NCBI RefSeq assembly: GCF_021538895.1
Contig: NZ_JADDRL010000094.1
Coordinates: forward strand, 1-36,176
Reading direction: 5' to 3'
Length of the DNA: 36,176 nt
Origin: Streptomyces olivochromogenes
Lineage (GTDB): Bacteria; Actinomycetota; Actinomycetes; Streptomycetales; Streptomycetaceae
The position numbers and the translations under genes are program-made. The notes under the pieces were generated by a model. It did no database searches. It was not told the DNA's origin and saw only the letters and a program-made list of their open reading frames with translations. Shown piece after piece: positions 17,612 through 25,954 of this stretch (positions within the stretch are counted from its first letter, which is position 1; each line of letters opens with the position of its first letter).

Positions 17612-18559
17612 GTGCAGCGCTGGCGTGGCTTGGAGGACATCCCCCAGGACTGGGGGCGCAGCGTCGTCACCATCGGCTCCTACGACGGAGTCCACCGCGG
17701 CCACCAGCTGATCATCAAGCATGCTGTGGACCGCGCCCGCGAGCTGGGCATCCCCTCCGTCGTGGTGACCTTCGACCCGCACCCCAGCGAGGTCGTGCGC
17801 CCCGGCAGCCACCCGCCCCTGCTCGCCGCGCACCACCGCCGCGCCGAGCTGATGGCGGAGCTGGGCGTGGACGCGGTGCTCATCCTGCCGTTCACCACGG
17901 AGTTCTCGAAGCTGTCGCCGGCCGACTTCGTGGTCAAGGTGCTGGTCGACAAGCTGCACGCCAAGGCGGTCGTCGAGGGCCCGAACTTCCGCTTCGGCCA
18001 CAAGGCCGCGGGCACCGTGGAGTTCCTCGCCGAGCAGGGCGAGGTGTACGACTTCGAGGTTGAGGTCGTCGACCTGTACGTGTCCGGCGCGGCGGGCGGC
18101 GGCGAGCCCTTCTCCTCGACCCTCACCCGGCGCCTGGTCGCCGCGGGCGACGTCGAGGGCACCCGCGAGATCCTGGGCCGCCCGCACCGCGTGGAGGGCG
18201 TGGTCGTCCGCGGCGCCCAGCGCGGCCGCGAACTGGGCTTCCCGACGGCCAACGTCGAGACGCTCCCGCACACCGCGATCCCGGCCGACGGCGTGTACGC
18301 CGGCTATCTGCACGTCGAGGGCGAGGCGATGCCGGCCGCGATCTCCGTCGGCACGAACCCGCAGTTCGACGGCACCGAGCGCACGGTGGAGGCGTACGCC
18401 ATCGACCGCGTCGGCCTCGACCTGTACGGCCTGCACGTCGCCGTCGACTTCCTGGCGTACGTGCGCGGACAGGCGAAGTTCGAGACGCTGGAGGCCCTGC
18501 TGGAGCAGATGGCCGAGGACGTGAAGCGCTGCCGGGAGCTGATCGCGGCGGAGGACTAG
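17612..18559 (+). CDS. ribF: bifunctional riboflavin kinase / FAD synthetase
   Basis: Converts riboflavin to FMN and then FAD. The 315-residue protein has the N-terminal nucleotidyltransferase domain, with GSYDGVHRGHQ near residues 21-31 (the HxGH-type adenylyltransferase site) and VVTFDPHPSEV. The C-terminal riboflavin kinase domain (from about 190) has GVVVRGAQRGRELGFPTANV split across its first strands, where the GFPTAN motif holds the substrate. The start is GTG 17612, 8 nt after GAGGAG; the longer frame from an ATG at 17546 lacks an SD. It ends at a bidirectional terminator. Confidence 0.95.
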   Translation: MQRWRGLEDIPQDWGRSVVTIGSYDGVHRGHQLIIKHAVDRARELGIPSVVVTFDPHPSEVVRPGSHPPLLAAHHRRAELMAELGVDAVLILPFTTEFSKLSPADFVVKVLVDKLHAKAVVEGPNFRFGHKAAGTVEFLAEQGEVYDFEVEVVDLYVSGAAGGGEPFSSTLTRRLVAAGDVEGTREILGRPHRVEGVVVRGAQRGRELGFPTANVETLPHTAIPADGVYAGYLHVEGEAMPAAISVGTNPQFDGTERTVEAYAIDRVGLDLYGLHVAVDFLAYVRGQAKFETLEALLEQMAEDVKRCRELIAAED

Positions 18560-18584
18560 GCGCGACGACGCCCCCCAGGACGCC

Positions 18585-18622
18585 GAAGGGCGGCCGGTGC
18601 TGTGAGGCACCGGCCGCCCTTC
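18585..18622. terminator. bidirectional 16-bp terminator between ribF and the MinD-like gene
   Basis: Perfect inverted repeat GAAGGGCGGCCGGTGC (18585-18600) / GCACCGGCCGCCCTTC (18607-18622) with loop TGTGAG, 25 nt after the ribF stop and 14 nt after the convergent gene's stop. It serves both strands. Confidence 0.85.
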
Positions 18623-18636
18623 GTCATTCCTGCGCC

Positions 18637-21600
18637 CTACTGCTGCGGCGGAGCCTGCGGGGGCTGCGCCTGCGGGTTCTGTGCCTGCGGCTGGCCGGGC
18701 TGGGGGTAGCCGGGCTGCGGCGGGTACGGCTGCCCCTGCTGCGGCTGCGCTTGCTGGGGCGGATACGGCTGGCCCGGGGCCTGGGGAGCCTGGGGGGCTT
18801 GCGGAGCCTGGGGTGCCTGCTGGTAGGGCTGGCCCGGCTGTTGCGGATAGGGCTGACCGGGCTGCTGCGGCGGGTAAGGCTGTCCCGGCTGCTGGGCATA
18901 CGGCTGTCCCGGCTGCTGCGGGTACTGCTGGTCCGGGGCCTGCGGGTACGGCTGGCCCGGAGCCTGCGGGTACGGCTGGCCTTGGACCGGCATCTGGCCC
19001 TGGGCCGGCGGCTGGCCGGGGAAGGGCTGGCCGGGCATGGGCGGCGCGGCCACCGGCGGCGGGTTGCCGTCGTTGGTCCACAGACCGTGCGCCTGCTGGT
19101 GGCGTACGAAGTCCTCGGCGACCATCGCCGCGAGGTTGAAGTACGCCTCGCGCACCTTGGGCCGCATCATGTCGAGGTCGACCTCGGCACCGGCGGCGAG
19201 GTGCTCGTCGAAGGGCACCACCACGACGCCCCGGCACCGGGTCTCGAAGTGGGACACGATGTCCTCGACCTTGATCGTCTTGCCGGTCTCGCGCACCCCG
19301 CTGATGACGGTGATCGACCGGGAGACCAGGTCGGCGTACCCGTGCGCGGACAGCCAGTCCAGCGTCGTACTGGCGCTGCTCGCACCGTCCACGGACGGCG
19401 TCGAGATGATGATCAGCTGGTCGGCGAGGTCGAGCACACCGCGCATGGCGCTGTACAGCAGACCGGTACCGGAGTCGGTGAGGATGACCGGGTACTGCCT
19501 GCCCAGCACGTCGATCGCGCGCCGGTAGTCCTCGTCGTTGAACGTCGTGGACACGGCCGGGTCGACGTCGTTGGCGATGATCTCCAGCCCGGAGGGCGCC
19601 TGGGAGGTGAACCGCCGGATGTCCATGTACGAGTTGAGGTACGGGATCGCCTGGACGAGGTCACGGATGGTGGCCCCGGTCTCCCGGCGCACGCGGCGCC
19701 CGAGCGTGCCCGCGTCGGGGTTGGCGTCGATGGCCAGGATCTTGTCCTGCCGCTCGCTGGCGAGGGTCGAGCCGAGCGCGGTGGTCGTGGTGGTCTTGCC
19801 GACACCGCCCTTGAGGCTGATGACCGCTATCCGGTAGCAGGACAGCACCGGCGTCCGGATCAGGTCGAGCTTGCGCTGCCGCTCGGCCTCCTCCTTCTTG
19901 CCGCCGATCTTGAACCGGCTCGGCGCCGCCGCGGGGCGTCCGCTCTTCGCCTTCTGCTTCTTGTTGTTCAGCAGCCGGTCCGAGGACAACTCCACGGCCG
20001 CGGTGTAACCGAGCGGCGCCGCACCCGGGTTGGTGGGCTGCCGCTGGTCGTGCTGTATGGGCTGCGGCCAGGCGGCCCCGAGACGGGGGTCGACGGGCTG
20101 CTGCGGCGCCTGGGGTGCCTGCGGTGCCTGCGGGTCGTGCGGAGGCTGGGCCGCGTGCGGACCCTGCGGGTCCTGCGGCGCCGGGGCGGGCTGCTGGACC
20201 TGCTGCGGCTGACCGGGGTGCCCCGGCTGTCCCTGCTGGGCGGGCGGCTGCGGGAACCCGTAACCGCCGGGCTGAGCAGGGGGGTTGGGCACACCGGGTG
20301 CACCCGCGGCGGCCCCGGGCTGCGGGAAGCCGTACCCGGCGGGCTGCCCGGGCCCTTGGGCCCCTTCGGGCGCCGGGGGAGCGGCCGGCCCCTGCGGAGC
20401 CTGAACTCCGGGCGCGGCCTGGGCCCCGGCACCGGCCTGGGGGAAGCCGTAACCACCCGGCACCGGCGGCGTGGGAGCCCCGGGTTGCGGGAAGCCGTAA
20501 CCGGCGGGCGCGTTGGGGGCGGGCGCGGGCGCACCGACCGGCGGCTGGGCGCCGGGGGTGTGGGGAGCCGGAGGCTGCGCGCCCTGGGGAGCCGGAGCGC
20601 CGGGCTGCGGGAAGCCGTAGCTGCCCTGCGCGTTGGGCATGGGAGCGGCGGCGTCGGTCGGCTGCGGTGCCGGGGGCTGAGTGCCCTGCGGTGCCGGGGC
20701 CGGGGCGCCGGGCTGCGGGAAACCGTAGGCGCCCTGCGCGTTGGGCGCGGGCGGTGCCTGCGGGGCCGGAGGCTGCGGGGCCGTCGGGGCGCCCGGGGCG
20801 TACGGCTGGCCGGGCTGGTTCCAGGCGGCGGGCGCGGGTTGCGGTGCCTGGGGGTGGAACGGCTGCTGCTGGCCCGGCACGGCACCGGGGCCCTGTGCGG
20901 CCATCGGCTCCGGCTGGGCGGGCATCGGGGCCGGCGCCTGCGGCGCGGGCTGCACCGGCCACTGGGCCGCCGGAGCGGGCGCCGCGGGCCGGTACGACGG
21001 CGGCAGCGGCGGCAGCCCGCCCTGCGGCGCCGGCGGGGGCGCCCAGGCGGGCGGCGCGTCCTGCGGTTCGGCAGGCGCGGCCGGCACGGCGTCCTGGGGC
21101 ACGCTGTCCTGCGGTACGGCGTCGGAGGGCTCCGCGTCCTCGGGCTTCACGTCGGCAGGGGCGGCGTCCTGGTGCGTGGCGTCCGCCAGGGCCTCGGCCG
21201 CGGGGGCCTCCTCGGCCTGCGCCGTCACCTCGTCCTCGTCCTCGTCCTCGGCGTCCGCGTCAGCCGCAGCCTCGGCGTTCACCCGAACGGAGTCGTCCTG
21301 GGGCGACGGTCCATCCACCGGCTCGATCTCGGCGGACTCGAACGTGGCCTCCGCCTCCGCCTCCGCTTCCGCCTCCACAGTGTCGGAGCCATAGCTGGAG
21401 TCGGATTCGGCGTCCACCACCACGGCGTCCGCCCGCACAGCCTCCGAAGGCTCGCCGTCCGCGTCCCCGGCGTCGTCGCTCGACGCCGCGCTCTCCGACG
21501 CGACCTCCTCGGCCTCCGCCCCCGTCTCCCCGGACTCGGCGTCCTCATCACTCACCGACAGCTCAGCGGCGTCCTCAAGCTCGCTCACCTCGTCCGCCCC

Positions 21601-22707
21601 CTTCGCATCGGCGGCGGCGCTGTCGTCGTCATCCGTGTCGTCAACAGCCGTGGAAACACTACGGAGCTCGATCACATCGGCTCCGTCGCTCTCCTCAGCC
21701 GCATCCGTGGCAGCCGCGTTCGTGGCAGTCGGAGCCCCGGCGGCCTCGCCCTCGGCGGCAGCCGTGCGCTCGGCGACCTCGGCGATCTCCCGCTTCAGGG
21801 CGGCCGCGGAGAACCGCATGGTCGCCCCGCTCTCCAGGTCCCCGCTCCCGAACTCGGGCTCAGGCACGGACGGAGCGGGGGCGGCAGCCGGCGGGGTCGC
21901 CGGAGCGGCCGGAGCCGACGCGGCCCACGGCGACTGGGCCCCGCCCATCGGCATGTTCGGCACGGCCGCGGGCGACGCGGTATCACCGGACTCGGCCGCC
22001 GCGGGCTCCGCCGTCGGTCCCTGCGGTTCGAACCCGCTCCCCACCGGCAGCTTTGGCACCGCGACGGGGCTCCCGCTCGGCGGCGCGGGCGGCGTGAACG
22101 GAGCGCCAGGGCCCGCAGCCTGAGGGGCAGGGGGAGTGAACGGCGCCCCGGGACCGGCAGCCGGGGGAGCGGGAGGAGCGAACGGAGCACCAGGCCCCGC
22201 GGCCGGAGGCGCGGGCGGCGTGAAAGGCGCCCCCGGCGCGGGGGCCGTAGGAGCCGGCGGCGTGAAGGGCGCACCGGGCGTCGGCGCGGGCGGAGGCGGC
22301 GTGAACGGAGCCCCCGGAGCCGGAGTGCCAGGAATCGGAGCCCCCGGGCCCCCGGCCGCCCGCGTCGCGTGCGGAGGAGGCGTCAGGCCCGGAATGGGAG
22401 CACCCGGAGAGAACGGAGAAACCCCCGGTCCCGGGAACGCGGAAGGAGACGTACCGGCGGGCGAAGGAGCCGCGCCGGCAGGCGGAGTCGATGTACCGGA
22501 CGCCGGTCCCGACGCCCCGCTCGCGCCCGCCCCTTGGTCGGAGCCCCCCGACGCTCCCGAACCGCCGGACGCGTTCTGCGTGTACCAGGCGGGCGGGGCG
22601 TAGTCGATGGTGAACTCGCCGGTCGTCTCGATGGCGGACTCCGCGTCGGGCTGGTCATCGCCGGGTGTGGCCCAGCCCCCGCGGATCCCGTCCCGATCGC
22701 TGCTCAC
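18637..22707 (-). CDS. MinD/ParA-like ATPase with very long Pro/Ala/Gln-rich repeats (ESX-associated type)
   Basis: A 1356-residue protein. Residues about 1-250 are Pro/Gly/Ala-rich with six or so GAPFTPPAP units. About 290-560 is acidic (Asp/Glu/Ala-rich), and about 560-920 is Pro/Gln/Ala-rich with six copies of YGFPQPGA-like units. The ATPase domain spans about 955-1205: deviant Walker A KGGVGKTTTTT (Lys near 965), then DANPDAGTLGRR, DSGTGLLYSAM and VVVVPFDEHLAAGAEVDLD. The tail (1206-1356) has PGQPYPQ repeats. The layout, disordered Pro-rich region plus MinD-like ATPase, resembles mycobacterial EspI of the ESX-1 type VII secretion system. In S. coelicolor, as I recall, the ESX genes lie between ribF and rpsO. 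No EsxA/B, EccC, EccB, EccD or MycP gene is present here. GTG 22707 follows AGGAGG. Confidence 0.8.
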   Translation of the reverse strand: MSSDRDGIRGGWATPGDDQPDAESAIETTGEFTIDYAPPAWYTQNASGGSGASGGSDQGAGASGASGPASGTSTPPAGAAPSPAGTSPSAFPGPGVSPFSPGAPIPGLTPPPHATRAAGGPGAPIPGTPAPGAPFTPPPPAPTPGAPFTPPAPTAPAPGAPFTPPAPPAAGPGAPFAPPAPPAAGPGAPFTPPAPQAAGPGAPFTPPAPPSGSPVAVPKLPVGSGFEPQGPTAEPAAAESGDTASPAAVPNMPMGGAQSPWAASAPAAPATPPAAAPAPSVPEPEFGSGDLESGATMRFSAAALKREIAEVAERTAAAEGEAAGAPTATNAAATDAAEESDGADVIELRSVSTAVDDTDDDDSAAADAKGADEVSELEDAAELSVSDEDAESGETGAEAEEVASESAASSDDAGDADGEPSEAVRADAVVVDAESDSSYGSDTVEAEAEAEAEATFESAEIEPVDGPSPQDDSVRVNAEAAADADAEDEDEDEVTAQAEEAPAAEALADATHQDAAPADVKPEDAEPSDAVPQDSVPQDAVPAAPAEPQDAPPAWAPPPAPQGGLPPLPPSYRPAAPAPAAQWPVQPAPQAPAPMPAQPEPMAAQGPGAVPGQQQPFHPQAPQPAPAAWNQPGQPYAPGAPTAPQPPAPQAPPAPNAQGAYGFPQPGAPAPAPQGTQPPAPQPTDAAAPMPNAQGSYGFPQPGAPAPQGAQPPAPHTPGAQPPVGAPAPAPNAPAGYGFPQPGAPTPPVPGGYGFPQAGAGAQAAPGVQAPQGPAAPPAPEGAQGPGQPAGYGFPQPGAAAGAPGVPNPPAQPGGYGFPQPPAQQGQPGHPGQPQQVQQPAPAPQDPQGPHAAQPPHDPQAPQAPQAPQQPVDPRLGAAWPQPIQHDQRQPTNPGAAPLGYTAAVELSSDRLLNNKKQKAKSGRPAAAPSRFKIGGKKEEAERQRKLDLIRTPVLSCYRIAVISLKGGVGKTTTTTALGSTLASERQDKILAIDANPDAGTLGRRVRRETGATIRDLVQAIPYLNSYMDIRRFTSQAPSGLEIIANDVDPAVSTTFNDEDYRRAIDVLGRQYPVILTDSGTGLLYSAMRGVLDLADQLIIISTPSVDGASSASTTLDWLSAHGYADLVSRSITVISGVRETGKTIKVEDIVSHFETRCRGVVVVPFDEHLAAGAEVDLDMMRPKVREAYFNLAAMVAEDFVRHQQAHGLWTNDGNPPPVAAPPMPGQPFPGQPPAQGQMPVQGQPYPQAPGQPYPQAPDQQYPQQPGQPYAQQPGQPYPPQQPGQPYPQQPGQPYQQAPQAPQAPQAPQAPGQPYPPQQAQPQQGQPYPPQPGYPQPGQPQAQNPQAQPPQAPPQQ
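20251..20730 (-). repeat. six imperfect coding repeats of YGFPQ units in the MinD-like gene
   Basis: The sequence GCGGGAAGCCGTA and its one- or two-base variants, encoding the reverse of YGFPQ, recur near 20251, 20322, 20440, 20487, 20609 and 20717. They mark six repeat units with variable Pro/Ala/Gln spacers. A second repeat set, PGQPYPQ, covers about 18700-18990, and GAPFTPPAP units cover about 22090-22310. Confidence 0.75.
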
Positions 22708-23376
22708 AGTTCCTCCTGGTGTGGTCGAGCCCCCTCAAGCCGTGCCGGGGCGACCAGTTCGTGTCGTTCTCAGTCGTCCGTAGTCGTTCGAGGCAGTCCA
22801 AGCAGTCCGAGCAATCGACCCACCGGCTCTCCCCCCGGGCCGCCGACGCCCGTTCCACGGGTCTCTGGCATCGCGCCCGGTACCAGCCTAATCACCAGGA
22901 GCCGCGCCCCGGCAGGCCCGTCCACCTCTCAGCATCCGCCCACCTGCGCACACCGTGCCCAGAAGTGACGTACACAGTTGGCCTCTTGGCGAACCATTGG
23001 CGTACAAAACGGTCACGACGCGGCCCGTCGCGCGCACCCGCGTTCCCGATGTCATGACGCGGTGTCTCCCCCCGTTTGCTGCCAACTCACCGCAACGGAG
23101 GCCCCGTTGAGACCACCTGAAGGTCCCGGTGCCCGACCCGTTTCGGTCGTCTCCCCCGACACCATGCATAGTAGGTGGCCGGTCCGACATCGCAGGCGGG
23201 AGCGCACCTCCCCGCCTGTGGTTACGGGGAGAGTCGGACACGCATGGCGGCATGACGGGACGCACACAACATCTGCACGTTCGCGAAGAGGCGTGCACGC
23301 GCGGCCTGAACCGGCGAGGGCACAGGTTTCTCCCCGCGCTCGATCCACGTCACCGTCACCGAAAGGATCCGTCAGC
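22708..23376. other. 669-nt gene-free interval between divergent genes
   Basis: No open frame here looks coding: the candidates lack family features and have unusual codon choice. It holds the AGGAGG SD of the minus-strand gene and, on the minus strand, a TANNNT box TAGGCT (22890-22885). Three TTGGC words lie at 22977-23017, and a structured RNA candidate lies at 23182-23239. The unusually long spacing suggests that regulatory RNA or several promoters are housed here. Confidence 0.6.
23182..23239 (+). ncRNA. candidate structured RNA element (nested stems with an alternative pairing)
   Basis: An outer stem GTCCGAC (23182-23188) / GTCGGAC (23233-23239) encloses an inner stem CAGGCGGG (23193-23200) / CCCGCCTG (23211-23218). 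CTCCCC (23208-23213) can also pair with GGGGAG (23227-23232), which would break the inner stem. A CATAGT -10-like box lies at 23167-23172. It is 138 nt before the propeller gene's start, so it could be a leader switch or an independent small RNA. I do not recognise a known riboswitch class. Confidence 0.4.
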
Positions 23377-24879
23377 GTGAGTTTCGGCCCGCCACCGTCC
23401 GTCTGCACCGAGTCCGCGCTGGCGGCGGACAAGACACGGACGAGACGCCGCACACGCGTACTGGGCGTGACGACCGCCGCGGTGGCCGTCGTCCTCGGCC
23501 TGGTCGCCGGGTCGGTGTGGTATCTCCAGGACGGCAGAACCACGCACAAGGCGGCACCGGCGGCCGTCCAGGCCCCGGACGAGATACGCACGACCGTTGA
23601 GCGGCCCCCCGTCTCGCCCGAGGGGTGGATCGTCGTCGAGCACGACGAGGAGAAGCTCTCCAAGAACACGGAGGCGAAGCCGCGTTACGCGCCCGGCACC
23701 TGGGCCACCGGCAAGATCCTCGCGCGGGGCGTCGCCAACCGTATCGAGGGCTACAAGATCGAGCCCAAGTACGACGAGACGGCGTGGACCCTCAAGCTCG
23801 ACGGCCACATCTGCGCCACCAGCAGGGACGTCACCGCCGACGGCCGTACCGCCGTGGTCGTCCAGCCCGCGCGCGCCAAGGGCTCCGCCAAGGAGGGCGT
23901 CTGCGACGAGGTGGTGTTCTTCGACGTCGACACCGGCGAGAAGCTCTGGCAGAAGAAGATGCCCGCCGCCGACTTCGCCTACGTCTCCAACACCAACCTC
24001 ACCCTGACCGAGGGCGTCGTGGCCGTCGCCTGGGGCCGGGGCTCGGTGGCGTACGACATGAAGAGCGGCCGACGGCTGTGGAACAGCACGACCCTGTCCC
24101 AGTGCGAGGACAAGGGGTTCGCCGGCGGCCGCGCGCTGCTCGTCCTGGTGGCCTGCGGCGAGTCCACCAACGCCACCTACCGGGTGGAGAAGCTGAACAC
24201 CCGCACCGGCAAGACACAGTGGACGTACCGGCTCGCCCGCGGTGTCGAGGGCGTCTACCTGCCCTCCTCCGACCCACCGGTCCTCGCCGTCGAGGCGGGC
24301 GACAGCAAGGTGACCGACCTGATCACCCTCGACCCCGCCTCCGGGAAGCGCCGCGCCACGATCTCGATGGACGGCTACGACCCCAAGTGCGGCCGGCGGT
24401 ACTACTTCTCGCCGTTCTTCGGTGTGGTCGACAACTGCGACGGCCTGGTCGTGGGCCGCACACAGGCCTTCGTCATGAGCAAGGAGAACATCGCCAACGA
24501 CCAGCCCTCGGACTGGATCGTGGCGTTCGACCTGAAGAAGGGCAAATCGGCGGGGAAGTTCGACGGCCGGGAGTCCCAGATGGTCGTACCGCTGCGCATG
24601 AGCGGCGACGAACTCCTCGTCTACCGGCGCAGTGGCAGCTCCGTCGACCCGGCCGCCGTCGTGAGCTGGAACCCGCGCACCGACAAGGAGACCCCGTACC
24701 TCCTCTTCCAGCTCCCGGAGGACGACGAGTACGAACTCAGCGACCCGGAGCGGACGGAGATGGTGGTCGAGAAGGGGCACGTCTTCTTCGCGCGCCGCGA
24801 GCTGGTCCGGGACGACAAGTACCCGACGGACTCGGTGCTGTCCGTGATCGGAGTGGGCAGCGCGGGACTGAAGCACTGA
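23377..24879 (+). CDS. membrane-anchored PQQ-like beta-propeller protein
   Basis: A 500-residue protein. After a basic N-terminus (KTRTRRRTR) comes one membrane helix, VLGVTTAAVAVVLGLVAGSVWYL (about 28-50, split here as VLGVTTAAVA and VVLGLVAG), then a large extracellular part. That part contains repeats typical of PQQ-like / quinoprotein propellers: FDVDTGEKLWQKKM, YDMKSGRRLWNS, LNTRTGKTQWTYRL and LDPASGKRRATI. These read as blade motifs (D..TG..LW). No cofactor-binding signature was seen, so it may simply be a scaffold propeller. The start is GTG 23377 behind GAAAGGA; longer frames to 22978 run through the leader. It is divergent from the MinD-like gene, and its own terminator follows at 24907. 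Function unknown. Confidence 0.8.
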   Translation: MSFGPPPSVCTESALAADKTRTRRRTRVLGVTTAAVAVVLGLVAGSVWYLQDGRTTHKAAPAAVQAPDEIRTTVERPPVSPEGWIVVEHDEEKLSKNTEAKPRYAPGTWATGKILARGVANRIEGYKIEPKYDETAWTLKLDGHICATSRDVTADGRTAVVVQPARAKGSAKEGVCDEVVFFDVDTGEKLWQKKMPAADFAYVSNTNLTLTEGVVAVAWGRGSVAYDMKSGRRLWNSTTLSQCEDKGFAGGRALLVLVACGESTNATYRVEKLNTRTGKTQWTYRLARGVEGVYLPSSDPPVLAVEAGDSKVTDLITLDPASGKRRATISMDGYDPKCGRRYYFSPFFGVVDNCDGLVVGRTQAFVMSKENIANDQPSDWIVAFDLKKGKSAGKFDGRESQMVVPLRMSGDELLVYRRSGSSVDPAAVVSWNPRTDKETPYLLFQLPEDDEYELSDPERTEMVVEKGHVFFARRELVRDDKYPTDSVLSVIGVGSAGLKH

Positions 24880-24906
24880 GCCGCGCGGGGCAGAAAACCC
24901 GGAACA

Positions 24907-24930
24907 GGGCGGCACGCGCGCGTACCGCCC
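24907..24930. terminator. hairpin between the propeller gene and the convergent DUF397 gene
   Basis: GGGCGG (24907-24912) / CCGCCC (24925-24930) extended by ACG/CGT around a CGCG loop, with one C-A mismatch. It lies between convergent genes and probably acts on both strands. Confidence 0.55.
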
Positions 24931-24970
24931 CGTCGGGCCGGGTGCCGGCAGCGCCCCGCGGTGCCGGGGG

Positions 24971-25264
24971 TTACTCGGAGGCTGGGCTGCCGTGCGGCGG
25001 AGCGGGCTCCAGATCGAACTCCCCGTCCCGCGCCCCCAGGACGAAGGCCCGCCACTCGGCTTCGGTGTAGCGCAGCACGGTGCCGGGGTCGAGGGACGAG
25101 CGCATGGCCACGGCCCCCTCGGGGAGGTACGCGATCTCGACCCGCTCCTCGTGCTCCTCCGTACCCGGCGCGCAGTGCCATTCGACGCCGGAGATGTCGA
25201 GGGCGTACAGCTCGTCCCGCTCGCGCTCCTTGCGCGCCTTGATCTCCTCAGCCGTCTCCGCCAT
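24971..25264 (-). CDS. DUF397 domain protein
   Basis: A 97-residue protein. After a charged, helical start (AETAEEIKARKERERDEL) comes the DUF397 core: LDISGVEWHCAPGT, EERVEIAYLPEGAVAMRSSLDPGTVLRY split over two strands, and TEAEWRAFVLGARDGEFDL. The last motif (AEW.AF..G...GEFD) is diagnostic of DUF397. In Streptomyces DUF397 proteins usually accompany a helix-turn-helix partner of the XRE type; none is adjacent here. The start is ATG 25264 behind GGAAGGGG; the longer frame from 25309 is not needed. Confidence 0.85.
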   Translation of the reverse strand: MAETAEEIKARKERERDELYALDISGVEWHCAPGTEEHEERVEIAYLPEGAVAMRSSLDPGTVLRYTEAEWRAFVLGARDGEFDLEPAPPHGSPASE

Positions 25265-25424
25265 GCCGCAGCGACCCCTTCCCGACGTACGAACGCTGTA
25301 CCGGGTCACACTAGTGGCCCACGAAACGCTCCCGCCCGTCCTTCACGGTTGAGCGCACGCCGTCACGCCACACCTGGTATGCCGGCCGCTCGGTGCCGGG
25401 GACGGAGCCCCCTGTCCGCACTGG

Positions 25425-25430
25425 TACCCT
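25425..25430 (+). promoter_or_regulatory. candidate -10 box for rpsO
   Basis: TACCCT (TANNNT) lies 146 nt before the rpsO GTG. No strong -35 is seen at 16-18 nt. The rest of the interval 25265-25576 (312 nt) holds no gene. Confidence 0.35.
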
Positions 25431-25502
25431 GAGTGACGGCCGTTCGTGTACGCACCCCCGGGGCTCACCCCCTGGAGGCCGCGCTCAGCGGATCCCCGCC
25501 TC

Positions 25503-25547
25503 CCGAGTAACGGAAGCTCCCCCGAGACAAAGACCGGGGGCACTCGG
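25503..25547 (+). promoter_or_regulatory. structured rpsO leader, candidate S15 autoregulatory element
   Basis: Outer stem CCGAG (25503-25507) / CTCGG (25543-25547) encloses CCCCCG (25519-25524) / CGGGGG (25535-25540) with loop AGACAAAGAC. It ends 18 nt before the SD (GAGGAG, 25566-25571). S15 is known to repress its own mRNA through leader structures in several phyla, so this position is suggestive. Confidence 0.45.
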
Positions 25548-25576
25548 TGGCGACCCAGAGACTACGAGGAGTACGC

Positions 25577-25864
25577 GTGTCGCTCGACGCCGCTACGAAG
25601 AAGCAGATCATCACCGAGTTCGGTACCAAGGAGGGCGACACCGGCTCCCCCGAGGTCCAGGTCGCCATGCTGTCGCGTCGGATCTCCGACCTGACGGAGC
25701 ACCTCAAGGTCCACAAGCACGACCACCACTCCCGCCGTGGTTTGCTGATCCTGGTCGGTCAGCGCCGCCGGCTGCTGCAGTACCTGGCCAAGAAGGACAT
25801 CCAGCGCTTCCGTACGCTGGTCGACCGCCTGGGCATCCGCCGCGGTGCGGCGGGCGCCAAGTAA
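25577..25864 (+). CDS. rpsO: 30S ribosomal protein S15
   Basis: A primary-binding protein of the 30S central domain. The 95 residues show the family pattern: SLDAATKKQIITEFG, then EGDTGSPEVQVAMLSRRISDLTEHL in part (TGSPEVQ is diagnostic), KHDHHSRRGLL and LVGQRRRLLQYL. The C-terminus is RRGAAGAK. GTG 25577 follows GAGGAG at 5-nt spacing. The gene precedes pnp, the order conserved in most bacteria, and the hairpin between them is typical of the rpsO-pnp operon. Confidence 0.97.
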   Translation: MSLDAATKKQIITEFGTKEGDTGSPEVQVAMLSRRISDLTEHLKVHKHDHHSRRGLLILVGQRRRLLQYLAKKDIQRFRTLVDRLGIRRGAAGAK

Positions 25865-25873
25865 CACGCCGTG

Positions 25874-25912
25874 AAGGGAGCGGTTCCCGAGATCATCGGG
25901 GGCCGCTCCCTT
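25874..25912 (+). terminator. rpsO-pnp intergenic hairpin (17-bp stem)
   Basis: Stem 25874-25890 / 25896-25912 (AAGGGAGCGG pairs with CCGCTCCCTT; TTCCCGA pairs with TCGGGGG with two G-U pairs), loop GATCA, ending in TTT. In Streptomyces the rpsO-pnp read-through mRNA is known to be cut by RNase III in such a hairpin; it may also act as a partial terminator. Confidence 0.8.
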
Positions 25913-25954
25913 TGCCGTACGTGCGGAAACGTGCGGAGTGTCACTCACGCTTTG

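Noticed and set aside
18751..22968. 1405-codon plus-strand frame over the MinD-like gene
   Set aside because: Arg/Gly-rich shadow of the Pro/Ala repeats; the minus-strand frame has Walker A and B motifs and an AGGAGG SD.
23129..23380. Possible small gene upstream of the propeller gene
   Set aside because: No SD, no recognisable features, and it runs through the structured RNA candidate; more likely leader sequence.
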